The notes: generated by a model from the sequence alone, not told the origin. A DNA stretch of 21,775 nucleotides from DATHWB01 sp040902855 (GCA_040902855.1 JBBDWN010000095.1:1-21775), one strand, 5' to 3'. Positions 1 through 7,809 are shown, numbered from the stretch's first letter. Numbers and translations: made by a program.

Positions 1-26
1 GCCGAAAGCAGCGACCCGCATCTCGG

Positions 27-32
27 TAGGCT
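27..32 (+). promoter_or_regulatory. Putative -10 element of a leaderless ppc promoter
   Basis: The hexamer TAGGCT fits the TANNNT form of a -10 box and ends exactly 7 nt before the GTG start of ppc. No Shine-Dalgarno sequence lies between them. With a transcription start about 7 nt after the -10 box, the mRNA would begin at the GTG itself. I see no good -35 hexamer, and little upstream sequence is available. The same geometry recurs at three other genes here, which raises confidence. Confidence 0.45.
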
Positions 33-39
33 CTCGGAC

Positions 40-2787
40 GTGACTGCAGCTGATCTCTCAGACGCGATCGACGACCCACGGGACGAGGAGCTCCGCGCCG
101 ACATCCGCCGGCTCGGCGCCGAACTGGGCAACGCCCTGACACGCCAGCACGGGCCTGAACTGCTCGAGTTGGTGGAGCGGGTGCGAGCCCTGACCAAATC
201 GGTGCGACTCACAGGTGACGAGTCGGCCGGAAACCAGTTGGAAGAGGCACTCGGGTCACTCGCGATCCCCGACGCCATCAACCTGGTTCGGGCGTTCTCG
301 GCGTATTTCTATCTCGCCAACGTGGCCGAGCAGAGCCATCGCGTCGGCGACCTCGCCATGACCGACACGAACCGGACCATCGCCGCCACTGTCGACCGGA
401 TCCTGGAAGCGAACGTGGACCCCGAACTCGTGCGGGATGTCCTCGGACGCCTGGAACTCCGACCGGTCTTCACCGCCCACCCCACCGAGGCCGCCCGCCG
501 CACCCTCCTCACCAAGATTCGAAGGATCGCCGAACTGCTCGGCGATCGATCCGATCCCCGACGAACGGACACCGATCGGCAGCGGATCGACCGGAGGGTG
601 GCCGAACTGATCGATCAGGTGTGGCAGACCGACGAGCTCCGGGCGAACAGGCCGACACCGATGGACGAGGCGCGTTCGGCCGTCTTCTACCTCGACCAGA
701 TCGCATCCGACGTCATGGGAGACCTCGGCGATGAGATCGACCTGCAGCTCGCACGACTCGGCGAGGTGGCTGAACGGAGGCCGGCAATTCGTTTCGGCAC
801 ATGGGTGGCAGGCGATCGCGACGGCAATCCGAACATCACACCGGAGCTGACCATGCAGGTGCTCGAGATGCAGCACGAACACGGTGTGCGTGCGCTGATC
901 GAACATGTCGAGGCGGCGGCAGAGGAGTTGTCGATGTCCGCCCGAATTCACGGGATTTCTGATGCACTCGCCCACAGCCTGGAGGAGGACCGCGAAACAC
1001 TCCCGGCGGTGTGGGAGAGGTTCAAGGTGCTGAACGCCGACGAGCCATACCGGCTCAAGTGCGCCTACACGCATCAACGGCTTCGCAACACTCAGCTTCG
1101 AATCGCCGGTGACGCTCGCCACGTGCCGGGCAAGGACTACCTCAGGCCCGACCAGCTTCTCGATGATCTGAGGCTGATGCAGCGGTCCCTCCAGGAGAAC
1201 GCCGGTGGACTCATCGCCTCCGGCGCCCTCATGCGGCTCATCCGCAACGTCGAGACCTTCGGCTTCCACCTGGCGACCATGGACATCCGAGAACACGCCG
1301 AACGACACCACGAGGTGCTCGTCCAGCTCTACGACAGGATCGGAACGGACTACTCCAGTCTGAGTCGTCCCGAACGGCTCGAACTGCTCGCCGAGGAACT
1401 CGGCAACCGGCGACCGCTCGCCTCACCGGTGACGCCACTCGACGGGCGGGCAGCCGTCACCTTCGACACCTTCAGCGCCATCCGTCGCGCCCACGAGCGG
1501 TTCGGGCCAGAAGTCATCCAGTCCTACATCATCTCCATGACCCAGGGCGTCGACGACGTGCTGGCGGCGGCCGTGCTGGCACGCGACGCCGGACTGATCG
1601 ACCTCCATTCCGAACATGCGGCCGTCGACATCGTTCCCCTGTTCGAGACGATCGAGGAGCTGCGGCGAGCCGGCGAACTCCTCGACGAGATGCTGTCGAC
1701 GCCTTCGTATCGCAAGATCGTGGAGCTACGAGGCAACACCCAGGAGGTCATGCTCGGGTACTCCGACTCCAACAAGTTCGGCGGCATCACGACGTCACAG
1801 TGGGAGATCTACAAGGCCCAGAGGCTGTTGCGGAACACCGCCGCCGACCACGGCGTGACACTGCTCCTGTTCCATGGTCGCGGGGGAACGATCGGCCGGG
1901 GCGGCGGCCCCACCCATCAGGCGATTCTCGCCCAGCCTTTCAGCACGATCGACGGCGGCATCAAGGTCACCGAACAGGGCGAGGTGATCTCGGACAAGTA
2001 CGGGTTGCCCGGCCTCGCCAGCCGCAACCTGGAACTCGCCCTGTCTTCGGTTCTCGAAGCCTCGCTGCTCCACCGCGTGTCCCGCCAGCCGAAGGAGGTC
2101 CTCGCTCTCTGGACCGAAACGATGGAGCTGATCTCCCAATCCGCGTTCACCGCCTACCGAAACCTCGTCGACACCGAGGGTCTCGTGGAATATTTCCTCT
2201 CGTCGACGCCGGTCGAGGAACTGGCGGACATGAACATCGGATCGCGACCGAGCCGTCGACCAGGCGGAGGGATGGGCCTCGACGACCTGAGAGCGATCCC
2301 GTGGGTGTTCGGTTGGACGCAATCACGCCAGATCGTGCCGGGGTGGTTCGGAGTGGGCACCGGGCTGGCGGCGGCCCGGCAGGCAGGGGCGTGGGACGTG
2401 GTCGAGGAGATGCAGGAGAAGTGGCTGTTCATGCAGACGTTCGTGTCGAACGTCGAAATGACCCTCACCAAGACCGACCTGGCCATCGCCAGCAGGTACG
2501 TGCGCCAACTCGTCGACCCCCGCCACCATCACCTGTTCGACGTCATCACCGAGGAGTACGTCAGGACATCCGAGGAGATCGCGCGACTGACAGGCAGCGC
2601 GCTGCTCGACAGGCTCCCCATCCTCCAGCGGACCCTCGCCGTGCGTGACTACTACCTCGACCCCCTCAACTACCTCCAGGTCTCGCTCCTCGAACGCAGT
2701 CGGGCCGGCGAGGGGAACGAGGAACTGGAACGGGCGTTGTTGCTCACGGTGAACGGAATCGCGGCCGGAATGCGAAACACCGGCTGA
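40..2787 (+). CDS. ppc: Phosphoenolpyruvate carboxylase
   Basis: This cytoplasmic enzyme adds bicarbonate to phosphoenolpyruvate to give oxaloacetate and phosphate, the main anaplerotic feed of the TCA cycle. The 915-residue product has the full family length. Visible landmarks in order are FTAHPTEA with the catalytic His near residue 147, the GDRDGNPN block near 259-265, PLFETIEEL near 533-541, GYSDSNKFGG near 573-582, the FHGRGGTIGRGGG loop near 611-623 with its essential Arg near 614, TKTDLAIA near 810, and the invariant C-terminal NTG needed for activity. The start is a GTG without a Shine-Dalgarno, positioned 7 nt after a TANNNT hexamer. The gene stands alone, with 52 bp to the next gene. 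Identification is essentially certain. Which allosteric effectors it responds to cannot be read from the sequence. Confidence 0.97.
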   Translation: MTAADLSDAIDDPRDEELRADIRRLGAELGNALTRQHGPELLELVERVRALTKSVRLTGDESAGNQLEEALGSLAIPDAINLVRAFSAYFYLANVAEQSHRVGDLAMTDTNRTIAATVDRILEANVDPELVRDVLGRLELRPVFTAHPTEAARRTLLTKIRRIAELLGDRSDPRRTDTDRQRIDRRVAELIDQVWQTDELRANRPTPMDEARSAVFYLDQIASDVMGDLGDEIDLQLARLGEVAERRPAIRFGTWVAGDRDGNPNITPELTMQVLEMQHEHGVRALIEHVEAAAEELSMSARIHGISDALAHSLEEDRETLPAVWERFKVLNADEPYRLKCAYTHQRLRNTQLRIAGDARHVPGKDYLRPDQLLDDLRLMQRSLQENAGGLIASGALMRLIRNVETFGFHLATMDIREHAERHHEVLVQLYDRIGTDYSSLSRPERLELLAEELGNRRPLASPVTPLDGRAAVTFDTFSAIRRAHERFGPEVIQSYIISMTQGVDDVLAAAVLARDAGLIDLHSEHAAVDIVPLFETIEELRRAGELLDEMLSTPSYRKIVELRGNTQEVMLGYSDSNKFGGITTSQWEIYKAQRLLRNTAADHGVTLLLFHGRGGTIGRGGGPTHQAILAQPFSTIDGGIKVTEQGEVISDKYGLPGLASRNLELALSSVLEASLLHRVSRQPKEVLALWTETMELISQSAFTAYRNLVDTEGLVEYFLSSTPVEELADMNIGSRPSRRPGGGMGLDDLRAIPWVFGWTQSRQIVPGWFGVGTGLAAARQAGAWDVVEEMQEKWLFMQTFVSNVEMTLTKTDLAIASRYVRQLVDPRHHHLFDVITEEYVRTSEEIARLTGSALLDRLPILQRTLAVRDYYLDPLNYLQVSLLERSRAGEGNEELERALLLTVNGIAAGMRNTG

Positions 2788-2804
2788 ACTCGGGGGCCGG
2801 AACG

Positions 2805-2833
2805 CTGACATTGCGAGCAGTGCACGGCACGAT
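2805..2833 (+). promoter_or_regulatory. Putative promoter of the DUF3179 lipoprotein gene
   Basis: CTGACA at 2805-2810 matches five of six bases of the -35 consensus. A 17-bp spacer separates it from CACGAT at 2828-2833, a weaker -10. The ATG at 2840 follows after 6 nt, so the transcript would be leaderless or nearly so. A GAAGG abuts the ATG and is too close to act as a normal Shine-Dalgarno. The call rests on pattern only. Confidence 0.4.
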
Positions 2834-2839
2834 TGAAGG

Positions 2840-4231
2840 ATGCAGCGATCGACTCTCCTCGTTGTCGTCCTCCTCGCTTCTGCATGCGGGACGACCTCGA
2901 CTTCGACGTCCACTCCGCCACCGACCGTCGGTTCGACACACCCCACAACCACAACGACCACCACAGAGGCTCGCGGCCTGCCGTTCCCTCCCGCCCCGGA
3001 CGTCGGGATCGGACCACTCGACCCGGCAACCCTCAAAGTCGTCGACGGCATCTGGGCAGCCATTCCCGACACCGTCGACGCCGACGCCATTCGGCGGCTC
3101 GGACAGTCCGGTGACGCCCGGGTGGCGTGGCTCATCTCCGACCTCCTCCGGTTCGCCGGTGCGGGCGACATCCTGCGGGCGTCGACGGATGCGCTCACCC
3201 CGCTCACCGGCGTCGAGTTCAACGGCATCGGGACCTGGGTGTCAGTGACCGACTACCTCATCGCCTGGGACACGCCCGCCCCGCCCGGATATCTCGACTA
3301 CAAGCGGCGACTCTTCACCGCAGTCGACGAACGGTGGGGATTCGTGTTCAGCGAACCGAATGAAATCGACCTGCGCTACCTGTCCTGGGGTGGGGTCCTG
3401 ATCGACGACAGACCGCTCGGAGACCCGAATCCATGTGCGCGCGGGTGTATCCCCGCATTGGACGACCTGGCGATGACCGACGCTGCAGGCGGCGACTGGT
3501 ATCCGGACGACGCCATCGTCTTCGGTGTCGTCATCGGCGAGGAGGCACGCGCCTATCCGAAGAACATCATGGAGATCCATGAGATGGTGAACGACACCCT
3601 GGGCGGCCGCCGGTTCGGGATGCCCTACTGCACGCTGTGCGCTTCGGCCCAAGTGTTCTTCACCGACGACGTGGCCGGCTTCGAGACTCCGGTGTTGCGG
3701 ACGTCGGGGCTGTTGTCCCGATCGAACAAGGTGATGTACGACTTGGTGTCAGAGTCGGTATTCGACACCTTCACCGGGGCTGCCGTCACAGGCCCGATGC
3801 TGGAGGCCGGAGTGGTGCTGCAGCAGGCCAGCGTCATCACCACCACCTGGCGTGAGTGGAAGGCGGCGCATCCGGAGACAACGATCATCGCCGAGGACGG
3901 CGGGATCGGACGCACCTACGACCTCGACCCGCTGGGAGGTCGCGACGACAACGGTCCGATCTTCCCCATCGGCGACCGCGACCTGCGACTCCCCACCCAG
4001 GAACAGGTACTCGGTGTCATCCTCGACGACGGCACGCCGATCGCCTTCCCGGCCGAGGCTGCCCGCGAGGTGCTGGCTGCGGGTGATTCGGTGTCCCTGG
4101 CCGGCGCCGACCTTGTCCTCGACGGCGGCGGCCTTCGTGCCAACTTCGAAGGCGACCCCATCGCATCCCACCAAGCCTTTTGGTTCGCCTGGAGCCAATT
4201 CCACCCCGACACCCTGCTGTGGGAAAGGTGA
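2840..4231 (+). CDS. DUF3179 domain-containing putative lipoprotein
   Basis: The 463-residue product belongs to the DUF3179 family, whose biochemical function I do not know. The first 15 residues form a short charged-then-hydrophobic signal peptide ending in LLASAC. Cys16 is a plausible lipidation site, although Ala at -3 is not the favoured lipobox residue. A Ser/Thr/Pro-rich linker, including seven consecutive Thr, runs to about residue 45 and would tether the domain outside the membrane. The family signature is clear at about residues 236-270: an AYPKNIMEIHEMVND segment, a Gly-Gly, then PYCTLCASA with the CxxC-like pair near 263 and 266. The gene lies between ppc and the palindromic spacer before upp, with no functional link evident to either. 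A CxxC in an exported protein could suggest redox or metal chemistry, but that is speculation. Confidence 0.85.
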   Translation: MQRSTLLVVVLLASACGTTSTSTSTPPPTVGSTHPTTTTTTTEARGLPFPPAPDVGIGPLDPATLKVVDGIWAAIPDTVDADAIRRLGQSGDARVAWLISDLLRFAGAGDILRASTDALTPLTGVEFNGIGTWVSVTDYLIAWDTPAPPGYLDYKRRLFTAVDERWGFVFSEPNEIDLRYLSWGGVLIDDRPLGDPNPCARGCIPALDDLAMTDAAGGDWYPDDAIVFGVVIGEEARAYPKNIMEIHEMVNDTLGGRRFGMPYCTLCASAQVFFTDDVAGFETPVLRTSGLLSRSNKVMYDLVSESVFDTFTGAAVTGPMLEAGVVLQQASVITTTWREWKAAHPETTIIAEDGGIGRTYDLDPLGGRDDNGPIFPIGDRDLRLPTQEQVLGVILDDGTPIAFPAEAAREVLAAGDSVSLAGADLVLDGGGLRANFEGDPIASHQAFWFAWSQFHPDTLLWER

Positions 4232-4239
4232 CCAACGTC

Positions 4240-4304
4240 TCTCCCCCCTCGACCGCAGGCCGTCTGGGGGGAGACAGCCGAGCCGCAGGCGAGGCAGAGG
4301 GGGG
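4240..4304. repeat. Intergenic palindromic G/C-tract repeat, possible terminator
   Basis: TCTCCCCCC (4240-4248) and GGGGGGAGA (4266-4274) form a perfect 9-bp stem with a 17-nt loop. A second G6 tract lies at 4299-4304. CCGCAGGC occurs at 4253-4260 and again at 4283-4290, each time followed by a G6 tract, so the element looks like two imperfect copies about 30 bp apart. The C6 tract could pair with either G6 tract. It starts 8 bp after the DUF3179 stop codon and has no T-run. It may be a REP-like element, a U-tract-less terminator, or both. Whether it recurs in the genome cannot be judged from this window. Confidence 0.6.
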
Positions 4305-4368
4305 CCGCCAGCACAGCACGTCACAACCGAGAACGAGCCACACGCAATCGAGGTTGAGTTCGGTTCGG

Positions 4369-4374
4369 TACCCT
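4369..4374 (+). promoter_or_regulatory. Putative -10 element of a leaderless upp promoter
   Basis: TACCCT ends exactly 7 nt before the GTG start of upp, and no Shine-Dalgarno intervenes. It would drive the four-gene upp-ATL-deoB-deoA operon. A TTGAGT lies upstream at 4354-4359 but is too close to act as a standard -35 for this hexamer. Confidence 0.45.
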
Positions 4375-4381
4375 CCGGGCC

Positions 4382-4996
4382 GTGTTCACCGTTGTTGCCC
4401 ATCCTCTCGCCCAGCATTACCTGACCGATCTCCGGTCCAAAGACACCGACACGCCGCGTTTCCGAGCTTCCGCCCGCAGGCTCTCCTATCTGCTCGTGGC
4501 CGAGGCGACCGCCGATCTCGGACTTGTGGATGTCGAAGTCGACACGCCGTTGGAGCGGACCAAGAGCGGTCGACTCGCTCGACCCGTCGTCGCCGTGGCC
4601 GTGTTCCGCGCCGGTCTCGGGCTGCTCGACGCTGCCCTGGACATGCTCCCCGAAGCGCTGATCGGCTACGCCGGGGTGCAGCGCAACGAGGAGACGGCAG
4701 AACCCATGGAGTACTACGCCAAGTTCCCACCCATGGAGAACGCCCGGGTCCTGATTCTCGAGCCGATGCTCGCCACCGGCGGATCGCTGGCGTGGGCCGT
4801 GAACAAGGTCAAAGAGCACGGCGCCACCGACATCACTGCCGTGTGCGTGGTGGCCGCCCCCGAAGGTGTCGAGTACATGGAGCGGACTCACCCAGACGTC
4901 CGGATCGTCGCCGCCGCCCTCGATCGCGATCTCAGCGACCAGTTCTACATCCGTCCTGGGCTCGGCGACATGGGCGACCGTCTCTTCGGGACGTGA
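4382..4996 (+). CDS. upp: Uracil phosphoribosyltransferase
   Basis: The enzyme salvages uracil by joining it to 5-phosphoribosyl pyrophosphate, giving UMP and pyrophosphate in the cytoplasm. The 204-residue product has the usual family length. The N-terminal region carries the family-typical DTPRFRASARRL stretch. The PRPP-binding loop is EPMLATGGS at 127-135, where the family normally has DPMLATGGS, so the acidic residue is Glu instead of Asp. The uracil-binding C-terminal block PGLGDMGDRLFGT (192-204) is intact. The GTG start is chosen because it begins the conserved N-terminus and sits 7 nt after TACCCT. The stop codon overlaps the GTG of the next gene (GTGA), implying translational coupling. 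As first gene of the operon it recycles the uracil released by the deoA product. Confidence 0.95.
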   Translation: MFTVVAHPLAQHYLTDLRSKDTDTPRFRASARRLSYLLVAEATADLGLVDVEVDTPLERTKSGRLARPVVAVAVFRAGLGLLDAALDMLPEALIGYAGVQRNEETAEPMEYYAKFPPMENARVLILEPMLATGGSLAWAVNKVKEHGATDITAVCVVAAPEGVEYMERTHPDVRIVAAALDRDLSDQFYIRPGLGDMGDRLFGT

Positions 4997-5268
4997 TCGC
5001 CGACTTCGAAGCAAGGGCACTCGAGGTGGTCCGATCGATCCCGCCCGGACACGTCATGTCGTACGGCGAGGTCGCCGATGAAGCCGGCTCCCCACGGGCC
5101 GCTCGAGCCGTAGGCACCCTGCTGCGCACGACAGTCGAGGAGTGCCCCTGGTGGCGGGTGGTGGGGTGGGATGGTCGGCTTCGCGCCCCGGATGCCGACC
5201 GTCAGGCCAAGCTTCTGGCATCCGAAGGGATCGCGGTCCGCAACGGAAAAGCCATACTCGGAACATGA
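4993..5268 (+). CDS. Alkyltransferase-like (ATL) DNA-binding protein, MGMT C-terminal domain without the acceptor cysteine
   Basis: ATL proteins bind O6-alkylguanine in DNA, flip the base out and hand the lesion to nucleotide excision repair; they do not remove the alkyl group. The 91-residue product is one complete MGMT DNA-binding domain. PPGHVMSYGEVA carries the conserved Tyr (Y24), RAARAVG (35-41) holds the base-replacing Arg finger (R38), and the active-site motif PCHRV of true methyltransferases is here PWWRV (52-56), with Trp in place of the alkyl-accepting Cys. This matches the Trp of characterised ATLs such as S. pombe Atl1, whose Tyr25 and Arg39 align well. The GTG start overlaps the upp stop, and the stop overlaps the deoB ATG, so it sits inside the salvage operon. 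The same frame stays open far upstream across upp, but without domain homology. Cysteine-dependent methyl transfer is excluded by the sequence. Confidence 0.9.
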   Translation: MIADFEARALEVVRSIPPGHVMSYGEVADEAGSPRAARAVGTLLRTTVEECPWWRVVGWDGRLRAPDADRQAKLLASEGIAVRNGKAILGT

Positions 5269-6440
5269 AGATTCGACGGGCAGTGATCGTGGTGATGGAT
5301 TCGTGCGGGGCCGGTGAGGCGCCGGACGCCGCCGTCTACGGCGACGAAGGCTCCGACACCCTGGGACACACCGCAACAGCGGTCGGGGGCCTCGATCTGC
5401 CGCACCTGACTGCCGCCGGTTTGGGCAACCTCCACGGCTCGATCCTCGGGGTCCCACCAGTCGACTCTCCGACCATGGCGTTCGGCCGCCTGGCCGAAGC
5501 CTCCGAAGGCAAGGACTCGACGACCGGACATTGGGAGATCGCAGGGATCGTCACGAAAACAGGACATGCGACCTTCACCGGGGACGGTTTTCCCGCCGAG
5601 TTGGTCTCGGCAGTCGAAACCGAGGCGGGAGTCGAGTTCATCGGCAACGTCGCCGCCTCCGGCACAGACATCATCGAAGAACTCGGCCCCGAACACATGG
5701 AGACGGGCAAGCCGATCCTCTACACCAGCGCCGACTCGGTGTTCCAGATCGCCGCCCACAACGACGTGATCCCCCTCGAACGCCTCTACGAGATCTGCCG
5801 GATCGCCCGAGTCCACTGCAACCACTGGCAGATCGGCCGAGTCATCGCCCGGCCGTTCGTCGGTGAGCCCGGCTCGTTCCGCCGCACCTATGACCGCCAG
5901 GACTTCGCCATGCCGCCACACTCCCCCACGCTGTTGGACCACGCCAAGGCTGCGGGGCTGGAGGTGTACGGCATCGGCAAGATCGAAGACCTGTTCGCCG
6001 GCCAGGGTCTCACCGACGCGGCGCACACCGAAGGCGACCGGGACGGATTGGAACACACCGTGGCCGCCCTGCAGGAACGGACCCAGCCGGGGATCATCTT
6101 CACCAATCTGGTGGACCTCGACATGACCTACGGACATCGGGAAAACCCGGAGGGCTATCACGAAGGTCTGCGGCTGATCGATTCGTTTCTCCCGTCCCTC
6201 GTCGACGGGCTCGGCGCAGACGACCTGTTGTTCATCACGGCCGACCACGGCAACGACCCCACCGACGGCTCCACCGACCACACCAGGGAATACGTCCCGC
6301 TGCTGGTGGCGGGTATGAAGACGGCAGGGGTCGATCTGGGTGACCGGGATCAGTACTGCGACATCGCCGCCACCATCGCCGAAGGAATGGGCCTGCCGGC
6401 TCCTGCTCGCGGCGTGTCGTTCCTGGAGGAGATCTGGTGA
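5265..6440 (+). CDS. deoB: Phosphopentomutase
   Basis: The enzyme interconverts ribose-1-phosphate or 2-deoxyribose-1-phosphate with the 5-phosphates. This channels sugar released by nucleoside phosphorylases into central metabolism, or runs backwards for nucleoside synthesis. The 391-residue protein belongs to the alkaline phosphatase superfamily. The metal-binding Asp lies in VVMDSCGAGEAPD (D12), the phosphorylated Thr in KDSTTGHWE (probably T87), and the C-terminal metal site in ADHGNDPTDGSTDHTRE. The ATG at 5265 is preferred over in-frame codons back to 5142 because MKIRRAVIVVMDS is the family N-terminus and the upstream part overlaps the ATL gene. ATGA couples it to the ATL gene, and GTGA couples it to deoA. 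Confidence 0.95.
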   Translation: MKIRRAVIVVMDSCGAGEAPDAAVYGDEGSDTLGHTATAVGGLDLPHLTAAGLGNLHGSILGVPPVDSPTMAFGRLAEASEGKDSTTGHWEIAGIVTKTGHATFTGDGFPAELVSAVETEAGVEFIGNVAASGTDIIEELGPEHMETGKPILYTSADSVFQIAAHNDVIPLERLYEICRIARVHCNHWQIGRVIARPFVGEPGSFRRTYDRQDFAMPPHSPTLLDHAKAAGLEVYGIGKIEDLFAGQGLTDAAHTEGDRDGLEHTVAALQERTQPGIIFTNLVDLDMTYGHRENPEGYHEGLRLIDSFLPSLVDGLGADDLLFITADHGNDPTDGSTDHTREYVPLLVAGMKTAGVDLGDRDQYCDIAATIAEGMGLPAPARGVSFLEEIW

Positions 6441-7747
6441 ACGTCGTCGACCTGATCGAGACAAAACGCGATGACGGACGGCTGTCCGACGACGAGATCG
6501 CGTGGTTGATCAAGGCCTACACCGCCGGGACGGTCACCGACTACCAGATGGCGGCGATGGCGATGGCAGTGTTCATCCGGGGTCTCGGACCCGAAGAGCT
6601 GGCGGCGTGGACGACGGCGATGATGCACTCCGGCGAGATCCTGGACTTCGACCACATCCCGGCCCCCAAGGTCGACAAACACTCGACGGGGGGCGTCGGA
6701 GACAAGGTCTCGATTCCCCTCGCCCCCATCGTTGCAGCGTGCGGAGTCGCCATACCGATGATGTCGGGACGTGGCCTCGGGCACACGGGGGGAACACTCG
6801 ACAAGCTCGAATCGATCCCAGGGTTCCGCACCCAACTCTCCCCGGCTGAGTTCAAGGGCGTGCTCGAGAGACATGGTCTGGTGCTCGCCGGTCAATCTGA
6901 AACTCTCGTCCCCGCCGACCGCAAGCTCTACGCCTTGCGCGATGCCACAGGCACCGTCGCCTCGATCCCTCTCATCGCAAGCTCGATCATGTCGAAGAAG
7001 TTGGCCGAAGGCCTCGACGCCCTGGTACTCGACGTGAAAGTCGGTTTGGGCGCGTTCATGCAGGAGCTCCGTGATGCCCGCAGGCTGGCCGAGACGATGG
7101 TGGGCATCGGCACGAGACATGGAGTCGAGACCGTCGCAATGCTCACCTCGATGGATGCGCCGCTCGGCATGGAGGTGGGGAACGCTTCCGAGATACGCGA
7201 GTCCCTAGACGTGCTCCGGGGCAACGGCCCCGACGACCTCGTAGAGGTCACGATGGCACTCGGCGCCGAGATGCTCCGCGCCGCAGGGATCTCGAGCGAT
7301 GACGCCGACGCCAGAAGGCGACTGGCCGACTCCGTGGGATCCGGACGGGCGATGGAGCTGTTCAGTGAGGTCATCGAGGCCCAAGGCGGCGACCCGCGAG
7401 TCATCGAAGACGGGTCGCTCTTGGCCACTTCGGACCGCTCGCATGATGTGACTGCGGAGCGGGGTGGGGTGCTGACCGTCTGTCACGCCCGCAAGATCGG
7501 GGTGGCGGCGATGCGGCTCGGGGCGGGCCGGGAGCGCAAGGAAGACACCATCGATCCGGGGGTTGGCATCACTCTCCACGCCAAGCCCGGTGACGAGATC
7601 CAGTCGGGCCAGCCGCTGGCCACCCTGCATTACCGCCATCCGGCGCGCCTGCAGGAGGCACTGCGAGTCCTCGACGGGGCATTCGACATCGGCGAGACGG
7701 CAGACGTCGGCCCGCTGATCATCGATCGGGTCGCCGCCGAAGCCTGA
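6437..7747 (+). CDS. deoA: Pyrimidine-nucleoside (thymidine) phosphorylase
   Basis: The enzyme splits thymidine, deoxyuridine and possibly uridine with phosphate, giving the free base and (deoxy)ribose-1-phosphate, the substrate of the deoB product. The 436-residue protein has the full family architecture: an alpha domain, a phosphate-binding KHSTGGVGDKVS block at 81-92, the signature SGRGLGHTGGTLDKLE at 110-125, the substrate-contacting ALRDATGTV and SSIMSKKLAEG segments, and a C-terminal domain with GITLHAKPGDEI. The GTG start overlaps the deoB stop and has a strong Shine-Dalgarno (GGAGGAG, 6425-6431) at normal spacing. Sequence inspection does not separate thymidine-specific DeoA from the broader pyrimidine-nucleoside phosphorylase Pdp, so the symbol is approximate. 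It is the last gene of the salvage operon. Confidence 0.93.
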   Translation: MNVVDLIETKRDDGRLSDDEIAWLIKAYTAGTVTDYQMAAMAMAVFIRGLGPEELAAWTTAMMHSGEILDFDHIPAPKVDKHSTGGVGDKVSIPLAPIVAACGVAIPMMSGRGLGHTGGTLDKLESIPGFRTQLSPAEFKGVLERHGLVLAGQSETLVPADRKLYALRDATGTVASIPLIASSIMSKKLAEGLDALVLDVKVGLGAFMQELRDARRLAETMVGIGTRHGVETVAMLTSMDAPLGMEVGNASEIRESLDVLRGNGPDDLVEVTMALGAEMLRAAGISSDDADARRRLADSVGSGRAMELFSEVIEAQGGDPRVIEDGSLLATSDRSHDVTAERGGVLTVCHARKIGVAAMRLGAGRERKEDTIDPGVGITLHAKPGDEIQSGQPLATLHYRHPARLQEALRVLDGAFDIGETADVGPLIIDRVAAEA

Positions 7748-7757
7748 CGATTCGGGT

Positions 7758-7777
7758 TACCGACCGAGCGGTCGGTA
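7758..7777. promoter_or_regulatory. TetR-type operator upstream of etfBA
   Basis: TACCGACCGAGCGGTCGGTA is an inverted repeat with two perfect 9-bp arms around a central AG. It lies in the 62-bp gap between deoA and etfB, 32 bp before the etfB ATG, and overlaps a possible -10 (TATTGT, 7776-7781). From memory, ACCGACCG-type palindromes are recognised by TetR-family repressors of fatty-acid and phenylacetate genes, such as Thermus PfmR. That fits ETF, which accepts electrons from acyl-CoA dehydrogenases. No regulator gene is present in the window. Confidence 0.7.
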
Positions 7778-7809
7778 TTGTCGCCGCACTACGACCAAGG
7801 AGACAGCCG

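Noticed and set aside
2940..2968. ACC/ACA-rich microsatellite-like stretch
   Set aside because: It encodes the Thr-rich linker of the lipoprotein. Codon-level repetition is normal for such linkers, and there is no sign of an independent element.
4180..4992. Open frame extending the ATL protein by about 270 residues upstream
   Set aside because: The upstream part is Arg-rich out-of-frame translation of upp and the spacer. Homology begins only at the GTG at 4993, which overlaps the upp stop.
3749..5020. 423-codon minus-strand frame over the DUF3179 end and upp
   Set aside because: It spans a gene end, the palindromic spacer and all of upp, with no homology or start signals. It is a shadow of G+C-biased codon use.
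5142..5264. Longer deoB start
   Set aside because: It would add 41 residues encoded inside the ATL gene. The family N-terminus begins at the ATG at 5265.
5202..6464. 420-codon minus-strand frame opposite deoB
   Set aside because: It is an antisense shadow of a clearly identified gene, with no recognisable motif.
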